From Solirubrobacteraceae bacterium (GTDB taxonomy: Bacteria > Actinomycetota > Thermoleophilia > Solirubrobacterales > Solirubrobacteraceae), in contig JALNWQ010000011.1 in NCBI GenBank assembly GCA_023230855.1, positions 62,001 to 126,000 of the forward strand: a stretch of 64,000 bases of DNA, read 5' to 3'. The notes beneath the pieces were generated by a model. It saw only the letters and a program-made list of their open reading frames with translations. It was not told the origin of the DNA and did not search any database. Positions 15,441-25,077 of the stretch are shown one piece after another. Made by a program: the position numbers and the translations under genes. Position 1 is the stretch's first letter. The number at the start of each line of letters is the position of its first letter.

Positions 15441-18400
15441 GGCTCGTCACCACCGCCGACACCGAGATCCTCGCGACGGCGACCGCGGTGCGGCGGCTGC
15501 CCGAGGACTTCCCCGAGGTCCGCTGCGCCAACCCGCAGGGCACCCGCGACATCGAGCCGTTCCTCGACCACGTGCTGGAGGGCGCGCGGGTCGTGGTGAT
15601 CCGGGTGCTCGGCGGACGCCGGGGCTGGCCGGGCGGCGTCGAGCGGCTCGCGGAGCGGTGCCGCGCCGAGCGGATCGCGCTGGTGGCGCTCGGCGGCGAG
15701 CACCGGCCCGACGCCGAGATGACCGCCCTGTCGACCGTCCCCGCCGGGACGGTCGCCCAGGTCGGCGAGTACCTGCGCTCCGGCGACGTCGACAACGTCG
15801 AGCAGCTGCTGCGGTTCCTCGCCGACACGCTGCTGCTGGAGGGCTTCGGGTTCGAGGAGCCCCGTCCCGTGGACGACCTGGGGGTGTACCTGCCCGGCCG
15901 CGGCGACGTGACGGTGGACGAGGCGCTGGAGGGCCGCGATCCGGCCCGGCCCGTCGTCGGGATCACCTTCTACCGCTCCCACCGGCTGACCGGCAACACG
16001 GAGTTCGTCGACGGGCTGTGCGCCGCCATCGAGCGGGCGGGCGGCCATCCGCTGCCGGTGTGGAGCACGACGCTGCGCCGCGACCCCGTCGACGGGCGCG
16101 TGCCGGCGCTGGAGCTCCTGGACGGCCGCGTCGACGCGCTCGTCACGAAGATGCTCGCCACCGGCGGCTCGCACCGCGGCGACGCCGCCGGCGACCTCGA
16201 TCCGGCCGACGGCGGCCACGACGAGCAGATGGCGTGGGACGCCAGCGCGATCGAGGCGCTCGACGTGCCGGTGGTCCAGGCGCTGTGCGTGACGATGTCG
16301 CGCGCGCGGTGGGAGGAGGGCGGCGAGGGCCTGCTGCCGGTCGACGCCGCCACCCAGGTCGCGATCCCCGAGTTCGACGGGCGGATCATCGGCGGGCCGA
16401 TCTCGTTCAAGGAGCGCGACGACGAGGACTCGCCGGTCGGCGTGGCGGTGCCCCGCTACGTGCCCGACGCCGAGCGCTGCGACCGCCTGGCGACCCTCGC
16501 GCTGCGCCACGCGCGCCTGCGCGACCCGGACGCGCGCCGCAAGATCGCGATCGTCCTCACGGCGTTCCCGACGAAGCACGCCCGGATCGGCATGGCCGTC
16601 GGCCTCGACACGCCGGCCAGCGCGATCGGCCTGCTGCACGCGCTGCGCCAGGACGGGATCCGGATCGACGAGATCCCCGCCGACGGCGACGCGCTGATGC
16701 ACGCCCTGATCGCCGCGGGCGGCCACGACCCGGAGTTCCTCACCGACGAGATCCTCGCCGCCGCACCGCTGCGGATCCCCGTCGCCGACTACCTCGACTG
16801 GTACCGCACGCTCGACCCGGCGCTGACCGGCCCGATGGAGGAGCGGTGGGGCGCCGCACCGGGCGACCGCTACCTGGACGCGAGCGACGGCGCGTCCCCC
16901 GACGGAGACCTCGTGATCGCCGGCCTGGACCTCGGCGACGTCGTGATCCTCATCCAGCCGCCGCGCGGCTACGGCGACGACCAGGTCGGGGTCTACCACG
17001 ACCCCGAGCTGGCGCCGGCCCACCACTACATGGCCGCGTACCGGTGGCTCGACCACCACTGGGGCGCCGACGCGATCGTGCACCTGGGCAAGCACGGGAC
17101 GCTCGAGTGGCTGCCGGGCAAGATGCTCGCGCTGAGCCGCGCCTGCGCCCCCGACGCCGCGCTGGGCTCGATGCCGCTGGTCTACCCGTTCGTCGTCAAC
17201 GACCCCGGCGAGGGCGCGCAGGCCAAGCGCCGGGCGCACGCCGTCGTCGTCGACCACCTCGTGCCGCCGATGATGCGCGCGGAGAGCTACGACGAGCTGG
17301 CCGACCTCGAGGCGCTGATGGACGAGTACGCGCGGCTGGAGGTGCTCGACCCGTCCAAGCTGCCCGGACTCGGCGCGCAGATCTGGGAGGCGATCCAGCG
17401 GGCCAACCTCCACGAGGACCTGGGCCTGGACGCCGACGCCCGCCCCGACGACGCCGGCGAGCTCGTCGAGCACCTCGACGGGTACCTGTGCGAGGTCAAG
17501 GACGTGCAGATCAAGGACGGGCTGCACGTGCTGGGCGCGGCGCCGGAGGGCCCGCACCTGCGAGGCCTCGTCGCCGCGATCGGCCGCCACGGCAGCGGCG
17601 ACGTCCCCGGGCTGCGGCGCGCGGTGGCCGCGGCGTTCGGGCTCGACGAGCCGGCGCTCGTCGCCGAGCCGGGTGCCCGGGTCGAGGCGGAGCGCGCCGC
17701 GGCGCTGCTGGAGCGCTTCCCCGGCACCGGCCACCGCGGCAGCGACCTGCTGGACCGCCTGGAGGAGGCCCAGCACGCGCTGCTCACCGAGCTGTCGGAG
17801 CACGACTGGAGCCCCGACCGCGCGCCGGAGCTCGTCCGCTCGGTCCTGGGCCGCGACGACGACGGCGTCGCCGCCGCGCTGCGGTTCGCCGCCGCGCAGA
17901 TCGTGCCGCGCCTGCGGCGGACGACCGACGAGACGGCCAACGTGCTGGGTGCGCTGCGCGGCCGTCACGTGCCGGCGGGTCCGTCGGGCGCCCCCACGCG
18001 CGGCCGGCTCGACGTGCTGCCGACCGGTCGCAACTTCTACGCCGTCGACCCGCGGTCGGTGCCGTCGGAGCTCGCCTACGAGACCGGGGTGAAGCTCGCC
18101 GACGCCGTCCTCGAGCGGCACGTCGCCGACACCGGTGCGATGCCGGAGATGGTCGGGCTCGTCGCCTGGGGCACCGCCGCGATGCGGACCCAGGGCGACG
18201 ACGCGGCCGAGGTCCTGGCGCTGCTCGGCGTCCGGCCCACGTGGCACCCGACGTCGCGGCGCGTCACCGGCCTGGAGGTCGTGCCGCTCGAGGAGCTCGG
18301 GCGCCCGCGGATCGACGTGACGCTGCGGATCTCCGGGTTCTTCCGCGACGCGTTCCCGCACCTCGTCGGCCTGCTCGACGACGCGGTGACGCTCGTCGCC

Positions 18401-19234
18401 GGGCTCGACGAGCCGGACGACGCGAACTTCGTCGCCAAGCACGCCCGGGCGGAGCGCGACCGGATCGCCGGGGAGCTCGACGCCGCCGAGGCGTGGCGCC
18501 GCGCGACGACCCGGATCTTCGGGTCGAAGCCCGGCACGTACGGCGCCGGGCTGAGCCAGCTCCTCGAGACGCGCGACTGGCGCGACGAGAGCGACCTGGC
18601 CGCCGTGTACGAGGCGTGGGGCGGGTTCGCCTACGGGCGCGGCCTCGACGGGATCGCCGCCGGCGACGCGATGCGGGCGTGCTTCGGCCGGATCGAGGTG
18701 GCGGTGAAGAACGTCGACTCCGCCGAGCACGACCACCTCGACAGCGACGACTACTACGAGTACCACGGTGGGATGCTCGCGACCGTCCGCGCGATCAGCG
18801 GCCGCGACGCCGTCGGCTACCTCGGCGACAGCGCCGACCCGGAGAAGGTGCGGGTGCGGACGCTGGAGGAGGAGACGCGACGGATCTTCCGGGCGCGCGT
18901 CGCCAACCCGCGCTGGATCGGGTCGATGGTCCGCCACGGGTTCAAGGGCGCCGCCGAGCTCGCCGCGACCGTCGACTACCTCTTCGGCTACGACGCCACG
19001 ACCGACGTCGCGTCCGACTGGATGTACGAGCAGGTCGCCCAGCGCTACCTCCTCGACGAGGACGTCTCCGCGTTCATGGACCGCGCCAACCCGTGGGCGG
19101 CGCGCGGGATCGCCGAGAAGCTGCTCGAGGCCGCCGGGCGCGGGATGTGGGCCGCGCCCGACGCCGAGCTGCTCGACGACGTCCGCGCGCGCTACCTCGC
19201 GCTCGAGGACCAGCTGGAGGAGGCGACGGGATGA
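15434..19234 (+). CDS. cobN: Cobaltochelatase subunit CobN
   Basis: 1266 aa from GTG 15434. CobN is the large subunit that binds hydrogenobyrinic acid a,c-diamide and inserts cobalt with the aid of an AAA ATPase complex. The chelatase core includes HLGKHGTLEWLPGK near residue 545 and YPFVVNDPGEGAQAKRR near 585; the C-terminal part reads MVRHGFKGAAELAATVDYLFGYDATT, as in CobN/BchH proteins. It lies downstream of a cobalamin riboswitch and a leader ORF, and overlaps the chlI-chlD gene by ATGA. The partner ATPase here is a ChlI/ChlD-type fusion in place of CobS/CobT. Confidence 0.95.
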   Translation: MLRLVTTADTEILATATAVRRLPEDFPEVRCANPQGTRDIEPFLDHVLEGARVVVIRVLGGRRGWPGGVERLAERCRAERIALVALGGEHRPDAEMTALSTVPAGTVAQVGEYLRSGDVDNVEQLLRFLADTLLLEGFGFEEPRPVDDLGVYLPGRGDVTVDEALEGRDPARPVVGITFYRSHRLTGNTEFVDGLCAAIERAGGHPLPVWSTTLRRDPVDGRVPALELLDGRVDALVTKMLATGGSHRGDAAGDLDPADGGHDEQMAWDASAIEALDVPVVQALCVTMSRARWEEGGEGLLPVDAATQVAIPEFDGRIIGGPISFKERDDEDSPVGVAVPRYVPDAERCDRLATLALRHARLRDPDARRKIAIVLTAFPTKHARIGMAVGLDTPASAIGLLHALRQDGIRIDEIPADGDALMHALIAAGGHDPEFLTDEILAAAPLRIPVADYLDWYRTLDPALTGPMEERWGAAPGDRYLDASDGASPDGDLVIAGLDLGDVVILIQPPRGYGDDQVGVYHDPELAPAHHYMAAYRWLDHHWGADAIVHLGKHGTLEWLPGKMLALSRACAPDAALGSMPLVYPFVVNDPGEGAQAKRRAHAVVVDHLVPPMMRAESYDELADLEALMDEYARLEVLDPSKLPGLGAQIWEAIQRANLHEDLGLDADARPDDAGELVEHLDGYLCEVKDVQIKDGLHVLGAAPEGPHLRGLVAAIGRHGSGDVPGLRRAVAAAFGLDEPALVAEPGARVEAERAAALLERFPGTGHRGSDLLDRLEEAQHALLTELSEHDWSPDRAPELVRSVLGRDDDGVAAALRFAAAQIVPRLRRTTDETANVLGALRGRHVPAGPSGAPTRGRLDVLPTGRNFYAVDPRSVPSELAYETGVKLADAVLERHVADTGAMPEMVGLVAWGTAAMRTQGDDAAEVLALLGVRPTWHPTSRRVTGLEVVPLEELGRPRIDVTLRISGFFRDAFPHLVGLLDDAVTLVAGLDEPDDANFVAKHARAERDRIAGELDAAEAWRRATTRIFGSKPGTYGAGLSQLLETRDWRDESDLAAVYEAWGGFAYGRGLDGIAAGDAMRACFGRIEVAVKNVDSAEHDHLDSDDYYEYHGGMLATVRAISGRDAVGYLGDSADPEKVRVRTLEEETRRIFRARVANPRWIGSMVRHGFKGAAELAATVDYLFGYDATTDVASDWMYEQVAQRYLLDEDVSAFMDRANPWAARGIAEKLLEAAGRGMWAAPDAELLDDVRARYLALEDQLEEATG

Positions 19235-21309
19235 GCGTCGCGCCCGCCCCCGACGGTCGACGCGACGCGCCCCGGATGGGCCCGGCCGCGTTCCCCCTGT
19301 CCGCGCTCGTCGGGCAGGAGGACCTCATCGAGGCGCTGCTCGTCTGCGCGGTCCATCCGGTCGTCGGCGGCGTCCTCGTCCGCGGCGAGCGGGGCACGGC
19401 CAAGTCGACCGCGGTGCGCGCGCTCGCGCCGATGCTGCCACCCCGGGGCGACGACGTCCCCGCCCCGCTGGTGGACCTGCCGCTGGGGGCGACGCTCGAC
19501 CGGCTCGTCGGCACGTTGGACCTGCGCGCGGCGCTGCAGGGCGAGCACCGGGTGGAGGCCGGCCTGCTGGGTCGCGCCGACGGCGGCGTGCTCTACGTCG
19601 ACGAGGTCAACCTGCTGCCCGACCACCTCGTCGACGTGCTGCTGGACGCCGCGGCGTCGGGCACGGTGACCGTCGAGCGCGACGGCGTGTCGGTCGTGCA
19701 GGACGCGCGGTTCCTGCTCGTCGGCACGATGAACCCGGAGGAGGGCGAGCTGCGCCCGCAGCTGCTGGACCGCTTCGGCCTGGGGGTCGAGGTCACCGGT
19801 CCACGCGACCCGGCGGTGCGGGCGGCGATCGTCCGGCGGCGGATGGCCTACGACGCCGACCCGGTCGCGTTCGTCGCCGGGTGGGCCGACCGCGAGCGGG
19901 CGCTGGCCGAGCGGATCGCCGCCGCGCGGGAGCGCCTCCGGTCGGTGACCCTCGGCGAGCGCGAGCTGCGACGGATCACCGACGTCTGCGCCCGGCTCGA
20001 CCTGGACGGCGTGCGGGGCGACCTCGTCTGCGCGCAGGCCGCACGGGCGCTCGCCGCGCTCGACGGGGCCGACGCCGTCACCGACGCGCACGTCGAGCGC
20101 GCCGCGCACCTGGCGCTCCGTCACCGCCTGCACCGCGACCCGCTCGCCCCACCGCCGGACGGCGACCGCGAGCCGACGATCGACGACGCGCTGGACCAGA
20201 GCGACGGCGGGGCCGACGACGGCGCACCCGACCGGCCCGGCGGCTCCGACGGCGCGCCCGACGCCCGGCACGGCGGCGACGATCCGATCGCCGACGACGC
20301 CGCCCGGCGACGCACGGGCGACGGGCCCCGCGACGACCACGACCCGGACGGCCGGCGCGACCCGCACGGCCGTCCCGACCGGGCGGCCGCGCACGACTCC
20401 GCCGACCCACCGTCCGGTCACGACCCCGCGCCGGGCTGGTCGCCGGACCCGGACCTCGCGGGCGCACCGCCGCCCCGGAACGCCCAGGCCCCCCGGCTCC
20501 CCGAGCGCCTCGGGCGGCCCGCCCCGCTGCCCGGCCGGCTGCCGGAGTCGGCGCTCGCCGCGCCCCGGGGTCCCCGACCGCGCCGCGCGCGCGACCACGA
20601 CGCGATCCCCGGCCGCTCCCCCGGCGGCACGCTCGCGGTGCTCGACGCCCGACCCGCCCGCGACGACGACCCGATCGCCGTCCTGCCGACGATCCTCCAC
20701 GCCGTGCGGTCCGGCGCGGACGGCGGCGCCGTCGTCCCCCACGCCGCCATCGTCGGCGGGGGCCGGGGAGCGCTGCTCTGCCTCGTCGTCGACACCAGCG
20801 GATCGATGGCCGCCCGACGCCGCCTGGCCCGCGTGAAGGGCGCGCTCGAGGTGGCGTTGCGGCGCGCCTACGCCCGCCGCGACCTCGTCGCCGTCGTCGC
20901 GTTCAGCGGTCGCGGCGCCCGCACCCTGGTGGCTCCCGGCGCGCCGCTCGACCGGGCCGCCGCCGCGATCCGTGACCTGCCCGCCGGAGGGCGTACCCCG
21001 TTGGCGGCCGGCATCGACCACGCCGCCGCGCTCCTCGCCGACGCCCGGCGTCGGCGACGCGACGGCCGCGCCCGTGTCGCGGTGCTGCTCACCGACGGCC
21101 GCGCCCCCGACCCGGACGGCCGCGCCGCCGACGCGCTGCGGCGCCTGCGGGCCGCGACCGATCGCACCGTCGTGGTCGATCTGGAGGAGGGGCCCGTCCG
21201 GCTGGGTCTCGCCGCCCGGCTGGCCGGCACCGCCGGCGCGGACCTCACGCGCCTCATCGTCCCCGAGCACGAGCACCACCGTCCGCCCGACCACCGGAGC
21301 GCCGCATGA
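19231..21309 (+). CDS. ChlI-ChlD fusion: AAA ATPase and VWA subunit of the cobaltochelatase
   Basis: 692 aa. The N-terminal AAA domain has the Walker A loop GERGTAKST (about 51-59), Walker B VLYVDEVNLL (about 120-129) and the sensor segment LVGTMNPEEGELRPQLLDRF. A long linker rich in Asp, Pro, Gly and Arg (about 310-470) follows. The C-terminal von Willebrand A domain has the MIDAS motif VVDTSGSMA near 518, GGRTPLAAGI and LLTDGRAPD. Such ChlI/D fusions drive cobalt insertion by CobN in many actinobacteria. It overlaps cobN upstream and cobO downstream by ATGA. Confidence 0.92.
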   Translation: MSVAPAPDGRRDAPRMGPAAFPLSALVGQEDLIEALLVCAVHPVVGGVLVRGERGTAKSTAVRALAPMLPPRGDDVPAPLVDLPLGATLDRLVGTLDLRAALQGEHRVEAGLLGRADGGVLYVDEVNLLPDHLVDVLLDAAASGTVTVERDGVSVVQDARFLLVGTMNPEEGELRPQLLDRFGLGVEVTGPRDPAVRAAIVRRRMAYDADPVAFVAGWADRERALAERIAAARERLRSVTLGERELRRITDVCARLDLDGVRGDLVCAQAARALAALDGADAVTDAHVERAAHLALRHRLHRDPLAPPPDGDREPTIDDALDQSDGGADDGAPDRPGGSDGAPDARHGGDDPIADDAARRRTGDGPRDDHDPDGRRDPHGRPDRAAAHDSADPPSGHDPAPGWSPDPDLAGAPPPRNAQAPRLPERLGRPAPLPGRLPESALAAPRGPRPRRARDHDAIPGRSPGGTLAVLDARPARDDDPIAVLPTILHAVRSGADGGAVVPHAAIVGGGRGALLCLVVDTSGSMAARRRLARVKGALEVALRRAYARRDLVAVVAFSGRGARTLVAPGAPLDRAAAAIRDLPAGGRTPLAAGIDHAAALLADARRRRRDGRARVAVLLTDGRAPDPDGRAADALRRLRAATDRTVVVDLEEGPVRLGLAARLAGTAGADLTRLIVPEHEHHRPPDHRSAA

Positions 21310-22106
21310 GCCAGAAGCCATCGTCGACCGAGGCCCCCGTCGCGGGCGACACGTCCGCGCCCGACCGGACGCCGACCCGCACCACGACGTCGCCGGAGCG
21401 GCCCGCCGGCTACGTCGCCCGCTGCTCGCTGCGTGGCGCGTCCTCGTCGCAGGATCCCGACGACGCCCCGATCGAGCGGCCCCTGAACGACGCGGCGGCG
21501 TTGGCGCGCAACACCGCGCCCGGGGTCGACGTGCCGCACCGTCCCGACGACCGCGGCACCGCCGAGCCACGGCGGCGCAAGCCCCGCGACCGCCCGCTGC
21601 TCATCGTCGTCACCGGTGACGGCAAGGGCAAGTCCACGTCGGCGTTCGGGATGCTCCTGCGGGCGTGGAACCGCGACTACCGCTGCGGGGTCGTGCAGTT
21701 CATCAAGTCCGGCAGGTGGAAGGTCGGCGAGCAGCGCGCATGCGAGGCGCTCGGCGGGATCGACTGGATGAAGACCGGCGACGGCTGGTCGTGGATCTCC
21801 AAGGACCTCACCGAGTCGGCGGACCTCGCCCGCGCCGGATGGGAGCAGGTCCGGCGGTTCGTCGCGGAGGAGCGCTACGAGTTCCTCCTGCTCGACGAGT
21901 TCACCTACCCGCTGAAGTGGGGCTGGGTCGACGTCGACGAGGTCGTCGCCGCGCTCCGGGACCGTCCGGGGTTCCAGCACGTCGTGATCACCGGCCGCGA
22001 CGCCCCGCAGGCGCTGATCGACGCGGCCGACCTCGTGTCCGAGGTGCACCTCGTCAAGCACCAGATGGACCAGGGGATCCGCGGCCAGCAGGGGATCGAA
22101 TGGTGA
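21306..22106 (+). CDS. cobO: Cob(I)yrinic acid a,c-diamide adenosyltransferase with a long N-terminal extension
   Basis: 266 aa; typical CobO is about 200. It transfers the adenosyl group of ATP to Co(I). The P-loop VTGDGKGKST is at residues 102-111, followed by GVVQFIKSGRWKVGE, the LLLDEFTYPLKWGW segment and VVITGRDAP, all CobO hallmarks. About 70 extra residues precede the usual start; they are polar and Arg/Pro-rich. I keep the ATG at 21306 because it overlaps the previous stop. An internal start is possible but would break the coupling. Confidence 0.93.
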   Translation: MSQKPSSTEAPVAGDTSAPDRTPTRTTTSPERPAGYVARCSLRGASSSQDPDDAPIERPLNDAAALARNTAPGVDVPHRPDDRGTAEPRRRKPRDRPLLIVVTGDGKGKSTSAFGMLLRAWNRDYRCGVVQFIKSGRWKVGEQRACEALGGIDWMKTGDGWSWISKDLTESADLARAGWEQVRRFVAEERYEFLLLDEFTYPLKWGWVDVDEVVAALRDRPGFQHVVITGRDAPQALIDAADLVSEVHLVKHQMDQGIRGQQGIEW

Positions 22107-23536
22107 GCGCGACCCTCGTCCCGCGGATCGTCGTCGCCGGCACGAGCTCGGGGGCGGGCAAGACGACCGTCGCCTGTGGCCTGATCGGCGCGCTGCGCGC
22201 CCGCGGGCTGACGGTGCAGGGGTTCAAGGTCGGCCCCGACTACATCGACCCGTCGCACCACGCGCTCGCGTCCGGGCGCCCCGGGCGCAACCTCGACGCG
22301 TTCCTCGCCGGCCCCGACCTCATCGCGCCGCTGGCCCGTCACGGCGGGACCGGGGCCGACGTCGCCGTCGTCGAGGGCGTCATGGGGATGTTCGACGGCG
22401 CCACCGGGCGGGGCGAGCTCGCCTCCACCGCGCACGTCGCGAAGCTGCTCGACGCCCCGGTGGTGCTCGTCCTCGACGCGTCGGCGATGGCCCGCTCCGC
22501 CGCGGCGGTCGTCCACGGGTTCCGCGACTTCGACCCCGCGGTGCGCGTGGCCGGGGTGATCCTCAACCGGGTCGGATCGGACGGCCACGAGCAGCTGCTG
22601 CGCGAGGCGCTGGCCGACGGCGGCGTCCCCGTGCTCGGCGCGCTGCGGCGCGACGAGCGGATCGCGACCCCGGAGCGCCACCTGGGCCTCGTGCCGGTGG
22701 CCGAGCGCGAGGCCCAGGCCCGCGACGCGCTCGCCCTCCTCGCCGACGCCACCGCCCGCCACGTCGACCTGGACGCGACCCTCGCCCTCGCCCGCTCCGC
22801 GCCCCCCGCGCCCGGCCCGGCGTGGGCGCCCGACGACGGCCTGCCCGACCGTCCGCCGGACCGCCGCGGCCAGGGAGACCACCGCGACGACGGGGACCGT
22901 CCCCACGGCGACCCGGTGGGCGTCGCGATCGCGGCCGGCCCGGCGTTCTCGTTCCACTACACCGAGAACCTCGAGCGGCTCGAGGCGGCCGGGGCGCGGC
23001 TGCTGCCGTTCGACCCGCTCGTCGACGAGTCGCTGCCGGACGGGACCGACGCGCTGCTCCTCGCCGGCGGGTTCCCCGAGCTCTTCGCGGCCGAGCTCGC
23101 CGCCAACGCCCCCCTGCGCGAGCAGGTCCGCGCCCACGCGTCCGCCGGGCGACCGACGATCGCGGAGTGCGGCGGGCTGCTGTACCTCGGCGAGCGGTTC
23201 GACGAGCACGAGATGTGCGGGGCGCTGCCGCTCCGGGGGGCGATGGGCCGCATGACCCTCGGCTACCGCGAGGCGACCGTCGCCACCGCGGTCCCGTGGC
23301 AGCCGGCCGGGGAGGTCGTCCGCGGGCACGAATTCCACTACTCGCAGGTCGAGCCGACCGCGGCGACGAGCCCCGCGTGGCGGCTCGCCTCGCGCGGGGT
23401 CGACCGGCCCGACGGCGTGGCGTCCGGGGCGGTGCAGGCCGGGTACCTCCACGTCCACTGGGCCGCCTACCCCGACGTGCCCGCCCGGTTCGTCGACGCC
23501 GCCCGCGACCGGCGATCGGGGAGGGCGGGCGCATGA
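22100..23536 (+). CDS. cobB: Hydrogenobyrinic acid a,c-diamide synthase
   Basis: 478 aa. Glutamine-dependent amidation of the a and c carboxylates. The N-terminal dethiobiotin-synthetase-like ATPase domain has AGTSSGAGKTTVACG near residue 13, KVGPDYIDPSHH and VVEGVMGMFDG. The C-terminal type-1 glutamine amidotransferase domain has AECGGLLYLGE near 355, with Cys as nucleophile, and HEFHYSQVE near the end. A Pro/Asp/Arg-rich linker separates the domains (about 235-270). The ATG at 22100 overlaps the cobO end by 7 nt; GTG 22103 is an alternative. Confidence 0.94.
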   Translation: MVSATLVPRIVVAGTSSGAGKTTVACGLIGALRARGLTVQGFKVGPDYIDPSHHALASGRPGRNLDAFLAGPDLIAPLARHGGTGADVAVVEGVMGMFDGATGRGELASTAHVAKLLDAPVVLVLDASAMARSAAAVVHGFRDFDPAVRVAGVILNRVGSDGHEQLLREALADGGVPVLGALRRDERIATPERHLGLVPVAEREAQARDALALLADATARHVDLDATLALARSAPPAPGPAWAPDDGLPDRPPDRRGQGDHRDDGDRPHGDPVGVAIAAGPAFSFHYTENLERLEAAGARLLPFDPLVDESLPDGTDALLLAGGFPELFAAELAANAPLREQVRAHASAGRPTIAECGGLLYLGERFDEHEMCGALPLRGAMGRMTLGYREATVATAVPWQPAGEVVRGHEFHYSQVEPTAATSPAWRLASRGVDRPDGVASGAVQAGYLHVHWAAYPDVPARFVDAARDRRSGRAGA

Positions 23537-24771
23537 CCCTCACCGTCGTCGGGATCGGCGCGGACGGGTGGGACGGCCTGGGGACCGACGCCCGCGACGC
23601 GCTGCTGCTCGCCCCGCTCGTCGTCGGATCGACCCGGCAGCTCGACGCGCTGCCGGCGACCGTCACCGCCCCCCGCCGTGCGTGGCCGTCGCCGATGGCG
23701 CCGCTGGTCGACGACCTGGCCGCCGGCCGGCTCGGCGACGCGGTCGTGCTCGCCAGCGGCGACCCGATGCTCCACAGCGTCGGGTCGAGCCTCGCGCGTC
23801 GCGCGGCCCCGGGCACGGTCTCGGTCGTTCCGCACCCGTCGGCGTTCGCGCTCGCGTGCGCCCGGACGGGATGGGACGCCGCGACGACGACGCTCGTCAG
23901 CGCCGTCGGGCGCCCGGTCGACGTCGTCGCCACCGCGCTCCAGACGCGGCGGCGGATCGTCGTCTACGTCACCGGGACCGACGGCGCCGCCACGCTCGCC
24001 CGGGCGCTGTGCGACCGCGGGTTCGGCGCGTCGTCGCTCACCGTCCTGGAGCGGTTGGGGGCGACGGACGAGCGCCGCACCGACACGACCGCCGACGCCG
24101 CGCGCGACCACGTCGCCGACCCGCTGCACGCGGTGGCGGTGGAGGTCCGCGGCGGACCGTCGCTCCCGTGCATGCCGGGACTGCCCGACGACGCCTACGA
24201 CCACGACGGCCAGCTCACCAAGCGCCACGTCCGCGCGATGACGCTCGCCGCGCTCGGCCCGCTCCCCCACGAGACGCTGTGGGACGTCGGCGCCGGCAGC
24301 GGGTCGATCGCGATCGAGTGGCTCCGCGCCGAGCCGACCGCGGACGCGGTGGCGATCGAGGCCGATCCCGTCCGGGCCGCCCGGATCGGAGCGAACGCCA
24401 CCCGGCTCGGCGTGCCCCGCCTGCGGGTCGTCGCCGGCGCCGCACCGGACGCGCTCGCCGACCTGCCGCGCCCGGACGTCGCGTTCGTCGGCGGTGGGAT
24501 CACCGTCCCCGGCGTGCTGGACCGCGTGTGGGGCGCGCTGTGCCCCGGCGGTCGCCTCGTCGCCAACGTCGTGACCCTGGAGGGCGAGCGCGCGCTGGCC
24601 GCCGCCCGGGACGCCCACGGCGGCGCGCTCGTGCGGATCGACGTCGCGTCCGCCGAGCCGCTCGGGTCGCTCACCGGCTGGCGGCCGCAGCGGCCGGTCG
24701 TGCAGTGGTCGGTCGTCAAGGACGACGACGAGGGGCGATGCGCCCCCGAGAGCGCCGGAGGCACAGCGTGA
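23533..24771 (+). CDS. cobL: Precorrin-6Y C5,15-methyltransferase (decarboxylating), CbiE-CbiT fusion
   Basis: 412 aa. It methylates C5 and C15 and removes the C12 acetate carboxyl. The N-terminal CbiE half begins LTVVGIGADGWDGL and contains VVLASGDPMLHSVG near residue 75. The CbiT half starts after LPDDAYDHDGQLTKRHVRAM and has the class I SAM motif WDVGAGSGSIAIEW near 250-263. It overlaps cobB by ATGA. After its stop the operon is interrupted by a vapBC pair before cobM. Confidence 0.94.
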   Translation: MTLTVVGIGADGWDGLGTDARDALLLAPLVVGSTRQLDALPATVTAPRRAWPSPMAPLVDDLAAGRLGDAVVLASGDPMLHSVGSSLARRAAPGTVSVVPHPSAFALACARTGWDAATTTLVSAVGRPVDVVATALQTRRRIVVYVTGTDGAATLARALCDRGFGASSLTVLERLGATDERRTDTTADAARDHVADPLHAVAVEVRGGPSLPCMPGLPDDAYDHDGQLTKRHVRAMTLAALGPLPHETLWDVGAGSGSIAIEWLRAEPTADAVAIEADPVRAARIGANATRLGVPRLRVVAGAAPDALADLPRPDVAFVGGGITVPGVLDRVWGALCPGGRLVANVVTLEGERALAAARDAHGGALVRIDVASAEPLGSLTGWRPQRPVVQWSVVKDDDEGRCAPESAGGTA

Positions 24772-24796
24772 GTCCATGTGACATGAATCAGTGGAT

Positions 24797-24819
24797 GGTA
24801 CGCTCGGACCATGCGTACC
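24797..24819 (+). promoter_or_regulatory. Internal promoter and inverted-repeat operator of the inserted vapBC
   Basis: TACGCT (24799-24804) lies 6 nt before the vapB ATG. Perfect 7-bp arms GGTACGC (24797-24803) and GCGTACC (24813-24819) flank a 9-nt spacer and cover both the hexamer and the start codon. A second small repeat, CATG-TGA-CATG, lies just upstream near 24775-24785. The upstream context GATGGTACGCT is identical to that of the other vapBC at 11180. Confidence 0.55.
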
Positions 24820-25077
24820 CCAGCATCCGTCACGGTACAAACCGATGGCCGGGGACGGATCACGCTACCCCCCGAGCTCCGTCGCCATCTCGGCGTCGAG
24901 GCCAAGGGCAGCGTCCTCGTCGAGGCCCGGGAGGACGGGGAGATCGTCATCCGCGACCCGCGCCGGGACCGGCGCCGCCGCCTGCAGGCGGCTCGCGGGG
25001 CGTTTCGCGGGCAGGGGCAGTCGGTCGACGAGCTGATCGCCGAGCGGCGGTCCGATGCGCTCCGCGAGGATGCCTGA
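24811..25077 (+). CDS. vapB: AbrB-type antitoxin VapB inside the cob operon
   Basis: 88 aa. VTVQTDGRGRITLPPELRRHLGV (residues 7-29) is the AbrB/SpoVT swapped-hairpin DNA-binding fold; the C-terminal half, with QSVDELIAERR, is the toxin-binding type. It lies 39 nt after the cobL stop with its own promoter motif, and its stop overlaps the vapC start (TGATG). It is not closely related in sequence to the VapB at 10934. Confidence 0.85.
   Translation: MRTPASVTVQTDGRGRITLPPELRRHLGVEAKGSVLVEAREDGEIVIRDPRRDRRRRLQAARGAFRGQGQSVDELIAERRSDALREDA

Noticed and set aside
15101..18937. 1278-codon open frame on the minus strand opposite cobN
   Set aside because: It is the antisense shadow of cobN in GC-rich DNA; its translation is low-complexity (Ala, Arg, Gly, Val, Asp) and matches no family.
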